Shown piece by piece: positions 1 through 7,758 of a stretch of DNA of 32,457 bases (the stretch's first letter is position 1; each line of letters begins with the position of its first letter). This stretch comes from Bacteroidaceae bacterium (lineage in GTDB: Bacteria > Bacteroidota > Bacteroidia > Bacteroidales > Bacteroidaceae). Where the stretch lies: assembly GCA_900765575.1 (NCBI GenBank), contig CAAFRW010000044.1, positions 1 to 32,457 of the forward strand, in the 5' to 3' direction. Below the pieces are notes generated by a model that was not told the DNA's origin, searched no databases, and was given only the letters and a program-made list of their open reading frames with translations. The position numbers and the translations under genes are program-made.

Positions 1-2
1 GT

Positions 3-10
3 TATCTTTG
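3..10 (+). promoter_or_regulatory. thiD promoter, -7 box
   Basis: TATCTTTG matches the Bacteroidetes -7 consensus TAnnTTTG and lies about 30 nt before the thiD start. The matching -33 TTTG would fall outside the window. A purine-rich AGAGG stretch at about 29-33 may help ribosome binding. Confidence 0.65.
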
Positions 11-41
11 CAAGATAATTTTAAAAAAAGAGGAATTATAG

Positions 42-884
42 ATGAATAAATATGCTACAATACTCAGTATTGCAGGTAGCGACTGCAGTGGAGGAGCCGG
101 CATACAGGCCGACTTAAAAGCGATTTCCGCATTGGGTGGATATGCGGCAACAGCGATTACAGCCATCACGGTACAAAACACTTGTGGGGTGCGGGCCATA
201 CATCCGGTTCCCCCGGAATTTGTAAAGGGACAAATTGAAGTGGTGATGGAAGATATTCGACCGGATGCTATAAAAATAGGTATGATTAATGAGGTGGATA
301 TCGTGAAAGTGATTGCTGATTCCATACGGAAATATCAACCGAAATGGGTGGTATTCGACCCGGTAATGGTTTCGACCAGCGGATGCAAACTTATTGAGGA
401 CGAAGCGATAGAAAGCATTAAAACAGAACTGATGCCTTTATCGGACGTTATCACTCCTAATTTAAAAGAGGCGGAAGTTTTGCTGGATAGGAAAATAGAG
501 ACCTTTGAAGAAATGAAAGAAGCAGCCGTCGCATTACTCCGGTTTGGAAGTAAAGCCGTGTTGTTGAAAGGAGGGCATTTGCATGGAAATAATATGACAG
601 ACATTCTTCAATTTTCGGAAAAGGAAAGTCCGGTACTATATAATGGTGTAAAGACAGAGAGCCGGAATACGCACGGAACCGGATGTACGCTATCGTCCGC
701 TATAGCTACACTGCTGGCACAAGGGTATCCGATGGAACAAGCCGTAGGAGACGCTAAAAAATATGTAGCCGACGGAATCTTCTATGGAAAAGACGTGCAC
801 ATAGGCGAAGGACACGGTCCCTTGAACCACTTCTTCGCCCCTATTCCAATGAAAATTAAGTCTTTTCCTTGTGAGAAAATATGA
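42..884 (+). CDS. thiD: Hydroxymethylpyrimidine / phosphomethylpyrimidine kinase ThiD
   Basis: This cytoplasmic ribokinase-fold kinase phosphorylates 4-amino-5-hydroxymethyl-2-methylpyrimidine and then its monophosphate, giving the pyrimidine diphosphate used for thiamin phosphate synthesis or salvage. The 280 residues fit the family length (about 265-280). Two signatures are visible: the substrate-binding N-terminus SIAGSDCSGGAGIQADLK near residues 9-26, and the ATP/anion-hole motif HGTGCTLSS at 211-219, with Cys215 in the catalytic loop. The ATG at 42 follows a Bacteroidetes promoter and a weak AGAGG site. No other thi gene is adjacent and no TPP riboswitch precedes it, so it stands apart from a thiamin operon. 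The stop codon overlaps the fabD promoter, so the two genes probably start transcription separately. A pyridoxal-kinase activity is possible in this family but not favoured by the motifs. Confidence 0.93.
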   Translation: MNKYATILSIAGSDCSGGAGIQADLKAISALGGYAATAITAITVQNTCGVRAIHPVPPEFVKGQIEVVMEDIRPDAIKIGMINEVDIVKVIADSIRKYQPKWVVFDPVMVSTSGCKLIEDEAIESIKTELMPLSDVITPNLKEAEVLLDRKIETFEEMKEAAVALLRFGSKAVLLKGGHLHGNNMTDILQFSEKESPVLYNGVKTESRNTHGTGCTLSSAIATLLAQGYPMEQAVGDAKKYVADGIFYGKDVHIGEGHGPLNHFFAPIPMKIKSFPCEKI

Positions 885-899
885 ATCTTTGTACCTTTG
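868..899 (+). promoter_or_regulatory. fabD promoter
   Basis: A CTTG at 868-871, a 20-nt spacer and TACCTTTG at 892-899 form a good Bacteroidetes housekeeping promoter (TTTG/N19/TAnnTTTG). It overlaps the thiD stop codon. The start codon of fabD is 37 nt downstream of the -7 box. Confidence 0.7.
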
Positions 900-935
900 C
901 GGACGATTACTTAATTAATAATTAAAGAAGAAATT

Positions 936-1823
936 ATGAAAGCATTCGTATTTCCCTGTCAGGGAGCACAATTCGTAGGGATGGGAAAAGAGCTCTACGA
1001 AAACTCGGCACTAGCCAAAGACTTGTTTGAAAAAGCCAATGAAATTTTAGGATACCGTATTACTGACATTATGTTTGAAGGCACTGACGAAGATTTACGT
1101 CAGACAAAGGTGACTCAACCGGCTGTATTCCTTCATTCGGTTATTTCTGCGCTTTGCATGGGCGATGCTTTTAAACCGGAGATGACTGCAGGCCATTCGT
1201 TGGGTGAATTCTCTGCATTGGTAGCAGCCGGCGCTCTTTCTTTTGAAGATGGTTTGAAACTGGTTTACGCACGTGCAATGGCTATGCAGAAAGCATGTGA
1301 GGCTACACCTTCTACCATGGCGGCAATCATTGCTTTACCAGATGAAAAAGTGGAAGAAATCTGCAAACAGGTATCAGACGAAGGCGAAGTAGTAGTAGCG
1401 GCTAATTACAACTGTCCGGGACAAATTGTTATTTCCGGAAGCATTGAAGGTATCAATAAAGCTTGCGAACTGATGAAGGCTGCCGGTGCAAAACGCGCTT
1501 TGCCTTTGAAAGTGGGCGGTGCATTCCATTCTCCGTTGATGAACCCTGCCAAAATTGAATTGGAAGCTGCTATTCAGGCAACTGACATCCATACGCCTAA
1601 ATGTCCTGTATATCAGAATGTGGACGCACTGCCTCATACTGACCCGGCTGAAATTAAAGCGAATCTGGTAGCTCAGTTAACCGCTTCTGTTCGCTGGACT
1701 CAAACGGTAAAGAATATGGTTGCCGACGGAGCAGATGACTTTACAGAATGCGGACCGGGTGCTGTATTACAGGGTCTTGTTAAGAAAATAGATTCTTCTG
1801 TAAACGCTCACGGAATTCAATAA
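936..1823 (+). CDS. fabD: Malonyl-CoA:ACP transacylase FabD
   Basis: FabD transfers the malonyl group from malonyl-CoA to acyl carrier protein and so supplies the extender unit for type II fatty acid synthesis in the cytoplasm. The 295-residue protein has the family length. The nucleophile elbow GHSLG lies at residues 86-90 (Ser88). The catalytic His is His198 in GGAFHSPLM. The C-terminal ECGPGAVLQGLVKKI segment is also typical of FabD. The ATG at 936 follows its own promoter. No other fab gene lies next to it, which is common in Bacteroidales. The downstream gap holds AT-rich repeats rather than a clear terminator. Confidence 0.95.
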   Translation: MKAFVFPCQGAQFVGMGKELYENSALAKDLFEKANEILGYRITDIMFEGTDEDLRQTKVTQPAVFLHSVISALCMGDAFKPEMTAGHSLGEFSALVAAGALSFEDGLKLVYARAMAMQKACEATPSTMAAIIALPDEKVEEICKQVSDEGEVVVAANYNCPGQIVISGSIEGINKACELMKAAGAKRALPLKVGGAFHSPLMNPAKIELEAAIQATDIHTPKCPVYQNVDALPHTDPAEIKANLVAQLTASVRWTQTVKNMVADGADDFTECGPGAVLQGLVKKIDSSVNAHGIQ

Positions 1824-1837
1824 GAAGCTCTTATTAA

Positions 1838-1967
1838 ATTGAAAGTGGAAAGTTGAAAATGCTAGCTCATAGAGAATTTTATTAAATTGAAAATGAAACA
1901 ATTCCAAAGGGACATTTTTAATTAACTAAGATTCCAAATGGAACACTTCCAACTTTTCACTTTCAAT
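1838..1967 (+). repeat. AT-rich inverted and direct repeats between fabD and the amylase gene
   Basis: Positions 1838-1854 and 1951-1967 form a 17-bp inverted repeat with one G-T pair. The family motif (TGAAAGTGGAAAGTTGAAAA and its complement) recurs at 1991-2020. A second element, ATTCCAAAKGGAACA-like, occurs as direct copies at 1901-1914 and 1931-1945. The whole gap (1824-2035) is built of these units and has no reading frame. It may end the fabD transcript; it resembles the low-complexity intergenic repeats seen in many Bacteroidales genomes. Confidence 0.6.
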
Positions 1968-2035
1968 TTTTAATTAAAGAAGCCTCTTTTCCACTTTCAA
2001 CTTTCAATTTTCCATTTTCAATTAACTAAAACTCC

Positions 2036-3724
2036 ATGGAGAAAATCATCATCTATCAAGTATTCACCCGTTTATTTGGCAACGCAAAAGTCCCTACCGT
2101 ACAAAACGGAACAATTCAAGAAAACGGATGCGGAAAAATGGTGGACTTTACGGCTAAGGCACTTAATGAAATAAAAAAATTAGGCGCTACCCATATTTGG
2201 TATACCGGTATCATAGCACATGCCACGCAAACCAACTATAGCCGTTTCAATATCCGTCCGGACCATCCTGCCATCGTGAAAGGGAAAGCCGGTTCGCCTT
2301 ATGCCATTAAAGACTATTATGATGTTGACCCGGATTTGGCAAGCAGTGTGCCCGACCGTATGAAAGAATTCTCCAATTTAGTAAAACGTACACACAAAGC
2401 CGGACTAAAAATGATTATCGACTTTGTACCGAATCACGTGGCCCGGCAATATCATTCTACAGCCAAACCGAAAGGCGTGTCCGATTTAGGTGAGAATGAC
2501 AATACGGATGTGGCTTTTAGTCCGATGAATAATTTCTACTACATTCCGCAGACCAAGCTGGATGGAGCATTAGACCTACAACAAGGAGCCGATGAACCCT
2601 ATGTGGAGTATCCGGCCAAAGCGACCGGAAATAATCGCTTCGACCCTTGCCCTAATATTTGTGACTGGTACGAAACGGTAAAACTGAATTACGGGGTGGA
2701 CTACTGCAACGGAGGAGCATGTCACTTTACGCCAATTCCCGACACATGGGAAAAAATGAAAGACATCCTGCTGTTCTGGGCTGGTAAAGATATTGACGGT
2801 TTCCGTTGTGATATGGCAGAAATGGTACCGGTAGAATTCTGGGGATGGGTGATTCCTCAAATTAAAGCACAATATCCCAAGCTCCTATTCATTGCAGAAG
2901 TTTACAACCCGAATGAATATTACAATTATTTAAACAAAGGTCAATTTGACTATCTATACGACAAAGTAGGTTTGTATGACACCTTGCGTGCCGTAACTTG
3001 CTGCAACGCATCAGCCTCGGGCATCACCTCCTGTTGGCAGCGGTTAAACGGTATCCAGCATCGCATGCTAAACTTTATGGAGAATCACGACGAGCAACGT
3101 CTGGCTTCCGACTTTTTTGCCGGAAACGGCATGAAAGGCATTCCCGCGATGATTGTTTCCGCTTGTATGAACACGAATCCGATGATGATTTATTTCGGCC
3201 AGGAATTAGGAGAGCGGGGTATGGATAGCGAAGGCTTCAGCGGACGCGACGGGCGCACCACTATTTTTGATTATTGGAGTGTTGACAGCATCAGACGCTG
3301 GAGAAATGGAGGGACTTTTGACGGTTCTCTATTAAATAGCGACGAAATAAAGTTACAACAATTTTATATCCGTTTGCTCCATCTATGTAAAGAAGAAAAA
3401 GCCATTACAGAAGGAGAATTCTTTGATTTGATGTATGTAAACAAGGGCAGTTGGAGTATTAACGAACACAAACAATACGCCTTTTTACGGAAGCATGAAA
3501 AGGAAGTCCTCCTGATAGTAGTCAATTTTGATGACATTCAAGTACGAGTAGGAATCAACATCCCCCTACATGCCTTTGAATATTTGAAAATACCTATAGG
3601 CCAAGAATACGAAGCGACCGACTTATTAACAGGTAAAAAGGAAAAGATTTCCCTTTCAGCCAGTCGCGCAACAAATATAGAAATAGGAGCCCTAAACGGA
3701 AAAATTCTAAAAATAGTAATATAG
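2036..3724 (+). CDS. GH13 alpha-amylase family glycosidase, cytoplasmic
   Basis: This is a retaining glycoside hydrolase of the alpha-amylase clan, expected to act on alpha-glucans or malto-oligosaccharides. The four GH13 regions are present in order: DFVPNH (129-134), DGFRCD (254-259, nucleophile Asp259), the acid/base Glu288 in FIAEVY, and ENHD (349-352, transition-state Asp352). The 562 residues cover a (beta/alpha)8 barrel and a C-terminal beta domain (about 470-562). There is no signal peptide, so it should act inside the cell, unlike SusG-type surface amylases. The region II sequence GFRCDMAEM lacks the His that follows the nucleophile by four residues in many amylases. No promoter box is visible in the repeat-rich upstream gap. 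Exact specificity (amylase, glucosidase, trehalose-related) cannot be read from the sequence. Confidence 0.85.
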   Translation: MEKIIIYQVFTRLFGNAKVPTVQNGTIQENGCGKMVDFTAKALNEIKKLGATHIWYTGIIAHATQTNYSRFNIRPDHPAIVKGKAGSPYAIKDYYDVDPDLASSVPDRMKEFSNLVKRTHKAGLKMIIDFVPNHVARQYHSTAKPKGVSDLGENDNTDVAFSPMNNFYYIPQTKLDGALDLQQGADEPYVEYPAKATGNNRFDPCPNICDWYETVKLNYGVDYCNGGACHFTPIPDTWEKMKDILLFWAGKDIDGFRCDMAEMVPVEFWGWVIPQIKAQYPKLLFIAEVYNPNEYYNYLNKGQFDYLYDKVGLYDTLRAVTCCNASASGITSCWQRLNGIQHRMLNFMENHDEQRLASDFFAGNGMKGIPAMIVSACMNTNPMMIYFGQELGERGMDSEGFSGRDGRTTIFDYWSVDSIRRWRNGGTFDGSLLNSDEIKLQQFYIRLLHLCKEEKAITEGEFFDLMYVNKGSWSINEHKQYAFLRKHEKEVLLIVVNFDDIQVRVGINIPLHAFEYLKIPIGQEYEATDLLTGKKEKISLSASRATNIEIGALNGKILKIVI

Positions 3725-4074
3725 CAAAGCCAAGCACATATACTAAAGAAGCAACGTTTCCAGCATTAGTAGAAAAGCGTTAAAAAGATTCCTCCTTTCT
3801 TTTCGAAAAAAGGCATCTCATTCAAGCAAAGGCGAAGCCGAGCACATATACTAAAAAAGGAAGAAGAGATTCCGGCATTAGTAGAGAAGCATTAAAAGGA
3901 TTCCTCCTTATCTTTTCGAAAAAAGGCATCTCATTCAAGCAAAGGCGAAGCCGAGCACATCATATATTAAAAAAGAAGAATAGATTCCGGCATTAGTGGA
4001 GAAGCGTTAAAAATATTCCTTCTTTTTTCGTAAAAAACGACACCTCGTTCAAGCAAAGGCAAAGCCGAGCGCGT
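3724..4074 (+). repeat. Three tandem 102-114 bp repeats plus a partial fourth
   Basis: Copies run at 3724-3825, 3826-3938 and 3939-4052, and about 22 bp of a fourth copy starts at 4053. Each begins with a GCAAAGGCGAAGCCGAGCAC-like segment, then a purine stretch, then ATTCCGGCATTAGT. Each ends in an imperfect hairpin (CCTTTCTTTTCG/AAAAAAGG type) and CATCTCATTCAA. Copy 1 lacks about 10 bp of the first segment. The block starts on the last base of the amylase stop codon. Its function is unknown; it may be a transcription-ending or genome-dispersed repeat family. Confidence 0.85.
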
Positions 4075-4106
4075 TTGGTGGCGTTTAGAAAAAAGAAGGA
4101 ATATTT
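4011..4106. repeat. 18-bp perfect inverted repeat closing the repeat block
   Basis: AAATATTCCTTCTTTTTT at 4011-4028, at the end of the third tandem copy, is exactly complementary to 4089-4106. The 60-nt interval holds the partial fourth copy. A folded RNA from either strand would have a long AT-rich stem. Confidence 0.75.
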
Positions 4107-4146
4107 AGCTTCGGAACGTAGCCGGCACTTTTTCTTTTTGGTTCTG

Positions 4147-4174
4147 TTTTTCTTTTGTGTGCACAAAAGAAAAA
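4147..4174. terminator. Bidirectional hairpin between amylase and restriction genes
   Basis: Thirteen-base arms (TTTTTCTTTTGTG and CACAAAAGAAAAA) surround a two-base centre. It sits 5 bp past the stop codon of the minus-strand endonuclease gene and follows the repeat block on the + side. The two genes are convergent, so it could stop transcription from both directions. The T-rich arm itself replaces a separate U-tract, so the terminator role is an inference. Confidence 0.55.
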
Positions 4175-4178
4175 TGAA

Positions 4179-5261
4179 CTACCTTTTAAACCCAATCTTC
4201 ACATTCAGCTTAAAATAATAAGTCCCATTCTCACGTTCAAGAAAACCATACTTATCTTTTTCAACAGACCCTTTTTCCAAGCGAGTATGATGATAAAGAA
4301 ACTCCTCGAAGAGAGCTTTATCAGCCTTCTGGTACATACACAACTCCCCTTCTCTACCCACCATGATGAAGCCGGAAACAGCAGAATCCGTTCCATTATA
4401 AAGTTTGGCAGGACGCATCCCCAAAGCCACAGCCATGAGAAACTGTTTCATTTTATACTCATAAAAAAGATGCTTAGTTATCAGTTCGTCCTTAATCTTC
4501 AACGGATTCATCACCTTAATGCGCTCCGTCAACTCATCGATACGGCTTATTCCATCTAAATACATGGTACGCACCATTTCCCCTAGCATACGAGGAAAAT
4601 GCAAATCAATCATGGAGAGATTACTACGAAAAACCTTATCAGCCACATCGCTATATTTCAAAACACCACCAAGGCGTTCTATCATAAACATTCGGTCGGC
4701 CACCTCATTAGCACTTTCCAACATATTGATTTTATTCACGGTAGGAGAAGCAAATTTCACTCCCACTTGCTCAAATTTCAAATTAGCAGCCCGTCCTCCG
4801 TCCAACAACATATTCATTCCTCCGATATGAGAATGAACACGAAAACCGATAAGCGGAGCATTTACATTCCAAAATGCAATATAATAATCAGTCCTATCGT
4901 CTGTTTGCGCCTCCAAATGGAAAATACCAACCTCATCCAAGAACTCTTCGACCCCATCAGGCGATTCGATATCACTACCCAGAACCGATTTCAAGGTTTT
5001 CCATATCAACTCCGAAACCGTTCCGAAATCCTCACGAGGAAAACACTTCTCGGAGCCCTCCCTTAAAACACGAATATTTTCTCCTTCAATGATATAGTTT
5101 CTTGTTCCATCATGCTCTTCCCGCTGTATTTGAGCCACTGGGATACGTTGGTCGTTATGAGGTCTCCCTTCCGAAGTACCTACACACGCATATCCATCTG
5201 ATAATAAACGAAAAAATGAATAGAGTTCATACCACTCTTTTCTTGTTGCTGTAAATGCCAT
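4179..5261 (-). CDS. HpaII-family type II restriction endonuclease
   Basis: The 360-residue protein matches, as I recall it, the HpaII restriction endonuclease family (R.HpaII is about 358 residues and cuts C^CGG). The resemblance is visible in conserved blocks: QREEHDGTRNY (46-56), DDRTDYYIAFWN (121-132) with GFRVHSHIGG (139-148), GGRAANLKFEQ (155-165), and the C-terminal EKDKYGFLEREN (334-345). The Asp125...Arg-Val-His-Ser pattern resembles the D...xxK layout of PD-(D/E)XK nucleases, but that assignment is tentative. No methyltransferase lies next to it or anywhere in this window. The window contains many unaltered CCGG sites, including inside this gene, so the cell should need a protecting CCGG methylase elsewhere, unless the enzyme is silent or recognises a different site. 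The reading frame is intact. It has its own promoter and is flanked by repeats on one side and a gene-poor kilobase on the other, which suits a horizontally acquired unit. Confidence 0.82.
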   Translation of the reverse strand: MAFTATRKEWYELYSFFRLLSDGYACVGTSEGRPHNDQRIPVAQIQREEHDGTRNYIIEGENIRVLREGSEKCFPREDFGTVSELIWKTLKSVLGSDIESPDGVEEFLDEVGIFHLEAQTDDRTDYYIAFWNVNAPLIGFRVHSHIGGMNMLLDGGRAANLKFEQVGVKFASPTVNKINMLESANEVADRMFMIERLGGVLKYSDVADKVFRSNLSMIDLHFPRMLGEMVRTMYLDGISRIDELTERIKVMNPLKIKDELITKHLFYEYKMKQFLMAVALGMRPAKLYNGTDSAVSGFIMVGREGELCMYQKADKALFEEFLYHHTRLEKGSVEKDKYGFLERENGTYYFKLNVKIGFKR

Positions 5262-5290
5262 AACTTGATAAATTGTCTTTTTTGAGGCTT

Positions 5291-5298
5291 CAAAGGTA
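5291..5298 (-). promoter_or_regulatory. Promoter of the restriction endonuclease gene, -7 box
   Basis: On the minus strand this reads TACCTTTG, matching TAnnTTTG, 29 nt before the ATG. A clear -33 TTTG at the right spacing is not seen. Confidence 0.55.
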
Positions 5299-5606
5299 AT
5301 ACATATTCACCGGAATTCCCCTATTTCACTAAATAAATTACTATTTTCCTACTATTGATAACTAACCCGCATTACAGGTGAAATGACGATTAAGAAAGAG
5401 CACAATGAAGATGCATTACATCAAAAAACAGAGGACACGCTTAACTTCTCCATCAAATAGAAAGCTTTTTATCTGTTTTAAATGCAACAAATGCTACATT
5501 ACTGTTAAGATAATGCACTTTTGTTCCTTGCAATTGTTAAATATAAGTCTTTTGATAAAAGCAAATCCTAAACAATGTTATAAAACACGTTTTTAGCGAG
5601 GAATTG

Positions 5607-5637
5607 TTTGGAGGTATCTGAAAAGTACGTATCTTTG
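5607..5637 (+). promoter_or_regulatory. Consensus Bacteroidetes promoter of a small RNA
   Basis: TTTG at 5607-5610, a spacer of exactly 19 nt and TATCTTTG at 5630-5637 form a perfect consensus promoter. No coding sequence begins downstream for about 680 bp, but a terminator follows within 45-70 nt. Confidence 0.75.
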
Positions 5638-5642
5638 CAATG

Positions 5643-5707
5643 TGTTTTTCATAGTATTAGATTTAAGGTTAACAAAGGTTGGGGTAAGGCGTTACCCCTT
5701 TTTTTAT
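5643..5707 (+). ncRNA. Probable short non-coding RNA with own promoter and terminator
   Basis: A perfect promoter at 5607-5637 predicts a start near 5643. A GGGGTAA/TTACCCC hairpin with a GGCG loop (5681-5698), followed by seven T residues, predicts the end near 5705. The 60-65 nt transcript contains no plausible reading frame. Its unpaired 5' part includes ATTAGATTTAAGGTTAACAA. This organisation (phylum promoter, short RNA, terminator) is the published description of the Bacteroidales-1 RNA motif, and I recall similar sequences in other Bacteroidales, but I could not confirm the match. Confidence 0.65.
5681..5705 (+). terminator. Intrinsic terminator of the small RNA
   Basis: A seven-base-pair GC-rich stem (5681-5687 with 5692-5698), a four-base loop and a T7 tract make a classic rho-independent terminator. 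Confidence 0.8.
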
Positions 5708-6253
5708 GCCCTATCGTGAAATAAGACAATTTTTGAACTTTAATACATACGCTTATTAGTAGATTAAGAGCTCAATCATTACATCATGTACTTCTACCTT
5801 CTACTCAAGATTCCAGCATGCGGTTAAAAGTTTCTACATGGAACTTCCAAATTCTTTTTTGATAGTTTCTACTGATTTTTCAGCAGCTCATCAGCTATCT
5901 ATTTTCTCGATAAAGAAGCTTATTTTATACGTTCTTTCAGCGCAAATACGTTTGATATATTTCCCTCTAAAGTCCTAATATTCTATATTTAAGACATTAT
6001 AAATCAAGAAATTGATAAAAACGTTAGAATAAATATCCAATATTACATATCAGTTTCAAGGAAGTTTTTCTTAATTCAAATAAAACTCCACCATTTTGAC
6101 TAACCCTTTACATAGATAAATTTAATAATGAAAAAGGATAATCCAAGAGTCCCTTTTCTATAATAATAAGGTGATATTCATCCCAATACGTTAAAGTCCA
6201 GAGCGGTTAATCAATTTTAACAAAATTTACCCCCCCCCAGACACTTTTTAGTA
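5706..6253. other. AT-rich stretch with no gene seen
   Basis: Stop codons fill all frames and no known domain, RNA or mobile-element end is visible. The phrase AGTTTCTAC recurs about 40 bp apart near 5830-5870 without a larger repeat. The only striking feature is a run of nine C at 6230-6238, just ahead of the next promoter. It could be a decayed gene or a long upstream regulatory region. Confidence 0.5.
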
Positions 6254-6261
6254 TAAATTTG
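6254..6261 (+). promoter_or_regulatory. Promoter of the TlpA-like gene, -7 box
   Basis: TAAATTTG matches TAnnTTTG and lies 52 nt before the ATG at 6314. No good -33 box is present; the nearest TTTA (6226-6229) is separated from the -7 box by a spacer that contains a C9 tract. Confidence 0.5.
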
Positions 6262-6313
6262 TCTTCAAAAGAAAACGTTTTATTGTAATAAAAACCCAAA
6301 ACAAACACTTTTT

Positions 6314-7513
6314 ATGAAAAATCTAACATTATGTACAATCCTATGTGCAACTTGTATGGGGTCGGCCTTTGCCCAGCACACTGTAGAAATTAAAGGCAAG
6401 GTAAAATTCATCGAAGATAATTTCAAAATGATGGTTTACCAACGTGAAGGCTTCAACAAAAAAATTCTTGCTGAAACAACCGTAAATCCTACTGACAATA
6501 CTTATAAATTGACAGTGACTGTAGACAAACCCGGAAGTGTAGAAGTAGATTGCGGACAGTGGCAAGGTGTATCGGCATGGGTAGAAGACGAAAACATGGA
6601 AATTGATTTCCGCGGCATGGACACTGCTAAAATCAAAATCAAAAATCCGCCTTATGTATACATTAAAGCCGGAAAGAAAAATGAAGTAATGAATCTCATT
6701 AACTATGAAGGATACCGTAACTACCAGAATATGATAGCTATATCTCAAGCGGTATACAGGTCTCCTATTACAGATGAGAAACAGAAACAAGAATTTGCTA
6801 TGAAGTTGTACGATATGAATCAGCAGAATTACATGGCACACATGAAATATCTTGCAGAGTATTATGCAGACCGTACAAGCGCCATAGCTGCCATCAATTA
6901 CCTGAATCCGGACAAAGATGCGGCTCTCATAGAAGAAACACTTAATACGATAGAGAAAAACAATCCCGGAACTACATTGGTCAGCGACTATCGTGCTAAA
7001 GCGAAAGCCGATAAAGAAAAACGCGAACGGATGAAAGAAGGTAATCCGGCTCCGGAATTTTCATTCCCTGACGCAAAAGGAAAAATGCACAGTTTGAAAG
7101 AATTTAAAGGAAAAGTGCTGGTTATTGACTTCTGGGCTAGCTGGTGCGGACCTTGTCGTGCTGAAATTCCTCATTTGAAACAATATTACGAAGAATTTAA
7201 AAACAATAAAGAGGTAGCCTTCTTAAGTGTATCTATCGATGCAAAACGTCCGGACTGGGATAAAGCCGTAAAAGAAGAGAATATGCCTTGGTTGCAACTT
7301 CTTGCTCCTAATGGTGGAAAAGAAATCATGGAAAGCTATCAGTTCAGTGGCATACCTTTCATCATTGTTCTTGATAAAGATGGTAAAATCTACAAAAAGA
7401 ATCTCCGTGGTGAAGCTGTAAAAAATGCTGTGAATGATGTATTGAGCGGCAAGAAAGCAGAAGCTCCTAAAGTAATCGGAGGTGTAGGTATGAGCATGGG
7501 AGCAGCCATGTAA
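6314..7513 (+). CDS. TlpA-like periplasmic thiol-disulfide protein, probable DUF4369 N-terminus
   Basis: The 399-residue precursor has a signal peptide ending at about residue 21 (SAFA/QH), so it should act in the periplasm. An N-terminal beta-rich domain (about 22-110) resembles DUF4369, and a charged helical linker (about 130-245) follows. The C-terminal thioredoxin-fold domain (about 248-380) has the active site WCGPC (Trp277, Cys278, Cys281) and the cis-proline region GIPF (Pro348). These proteins reduce or exchange disulfides of secreted proteins in Bacteroidetes. The tail GGVGMSMGAAM is short and glycine/methionine-rich. The gene has its own promoter and is followed by a strong hairpin, so it is probably not in the SusCD operon downstream. 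The physiological partner is unknown. Confidence 0.85.
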   Translation: MKNLTLCTILCATCMGSAFAQHTVEIKGKVKFIEDNFKMMVYQREGFNKKILAETTVNPTDNTYKLTVTVDKPGSVEVDCGQWQGVSAWVEDENMEIDFRGMDTAKIKIKNPPYVYIKAGKKNEVMNLINYEGYRNYQNMIAISQAVYRSPITDEKQKQEFAMKLYDMNQQNYMAHMKYLAEYYADRTSAIAAINYLNPDKDAALIEETLNTIEKNNPGTTLVSDYRAKAKADKEKRERMKEGNPAPEFSFPDAKGKMHSLKEFKGKVLVIDFWASWCGPCRAEIPHLKQYYEEFKNNKEVAFLSVSIDAKRPDWDKAVKEENMPWLQLLAPNGGKEIMESYQFSGIPFIIVLDKDGKIYKKNLRGEAVKNAVNDVLSGKKAEAPKVIGGVGMSMGAAM

Positions 7514-7538
7514 ATCTGAACGTTATATTTAACAACCC

Positions 7539-7599
7539 ATTAAGAATGAAGAATTCAACTTACCAACAAAACTCCTCTTTCGAATTCTTCATTCTTAAT
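7539..7599 (+). terminator. Long hairpin after the TlpA-like gene
   Basis: An 18-bp perfect inverted repeat (7539-7556 with 7582-7599, ATTAAGAATGAAGAATTC type) has a 25-nt loop and is followed by a T-rich stretch. It starts 25 bp after the stop codon. It could end transcription or protect the mRNA 3' end. The rest of the gap to 7758 shows no consensus promoter. Confidence 0.65.
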
Positions 7600-7758
7600 C
7601 TTTTCACTTTTTATAAAGAAGTGGGCATCATAGAAAATCTTCTCTATAAAGAGTTTATATTCCAAAAAAACTTAAACACATAAGAATTAATTATCCTATT
7701 CCATTCTAAAGAGAACTGCTTTATTTTTTAGTATTAACTATAAAAAGAGATAGAGAGA

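Noticed and set aside
3724..4074. Possible CRISPR array
   Set aside because: Units are over 100 bp, directly adjacent, diverged along their whole length, and there are no short identical repeats separated by unique spacers.
4519..5092. Overlapping plus-strand frames (4155-5092) opposite the endonuclease
   Set aside because: They are antisense to a well-supported conserved gene, have no promoter and no recognisable domain.
5405..5596. 63-codon frame in the gene-poor region, possible methylase or controller remnant
   Set aside because: The translation is a Lys/Ile/Cys-rich string with no helix-turn-helix, SAM-binding or catalytic motif, and no promoter box fits it.
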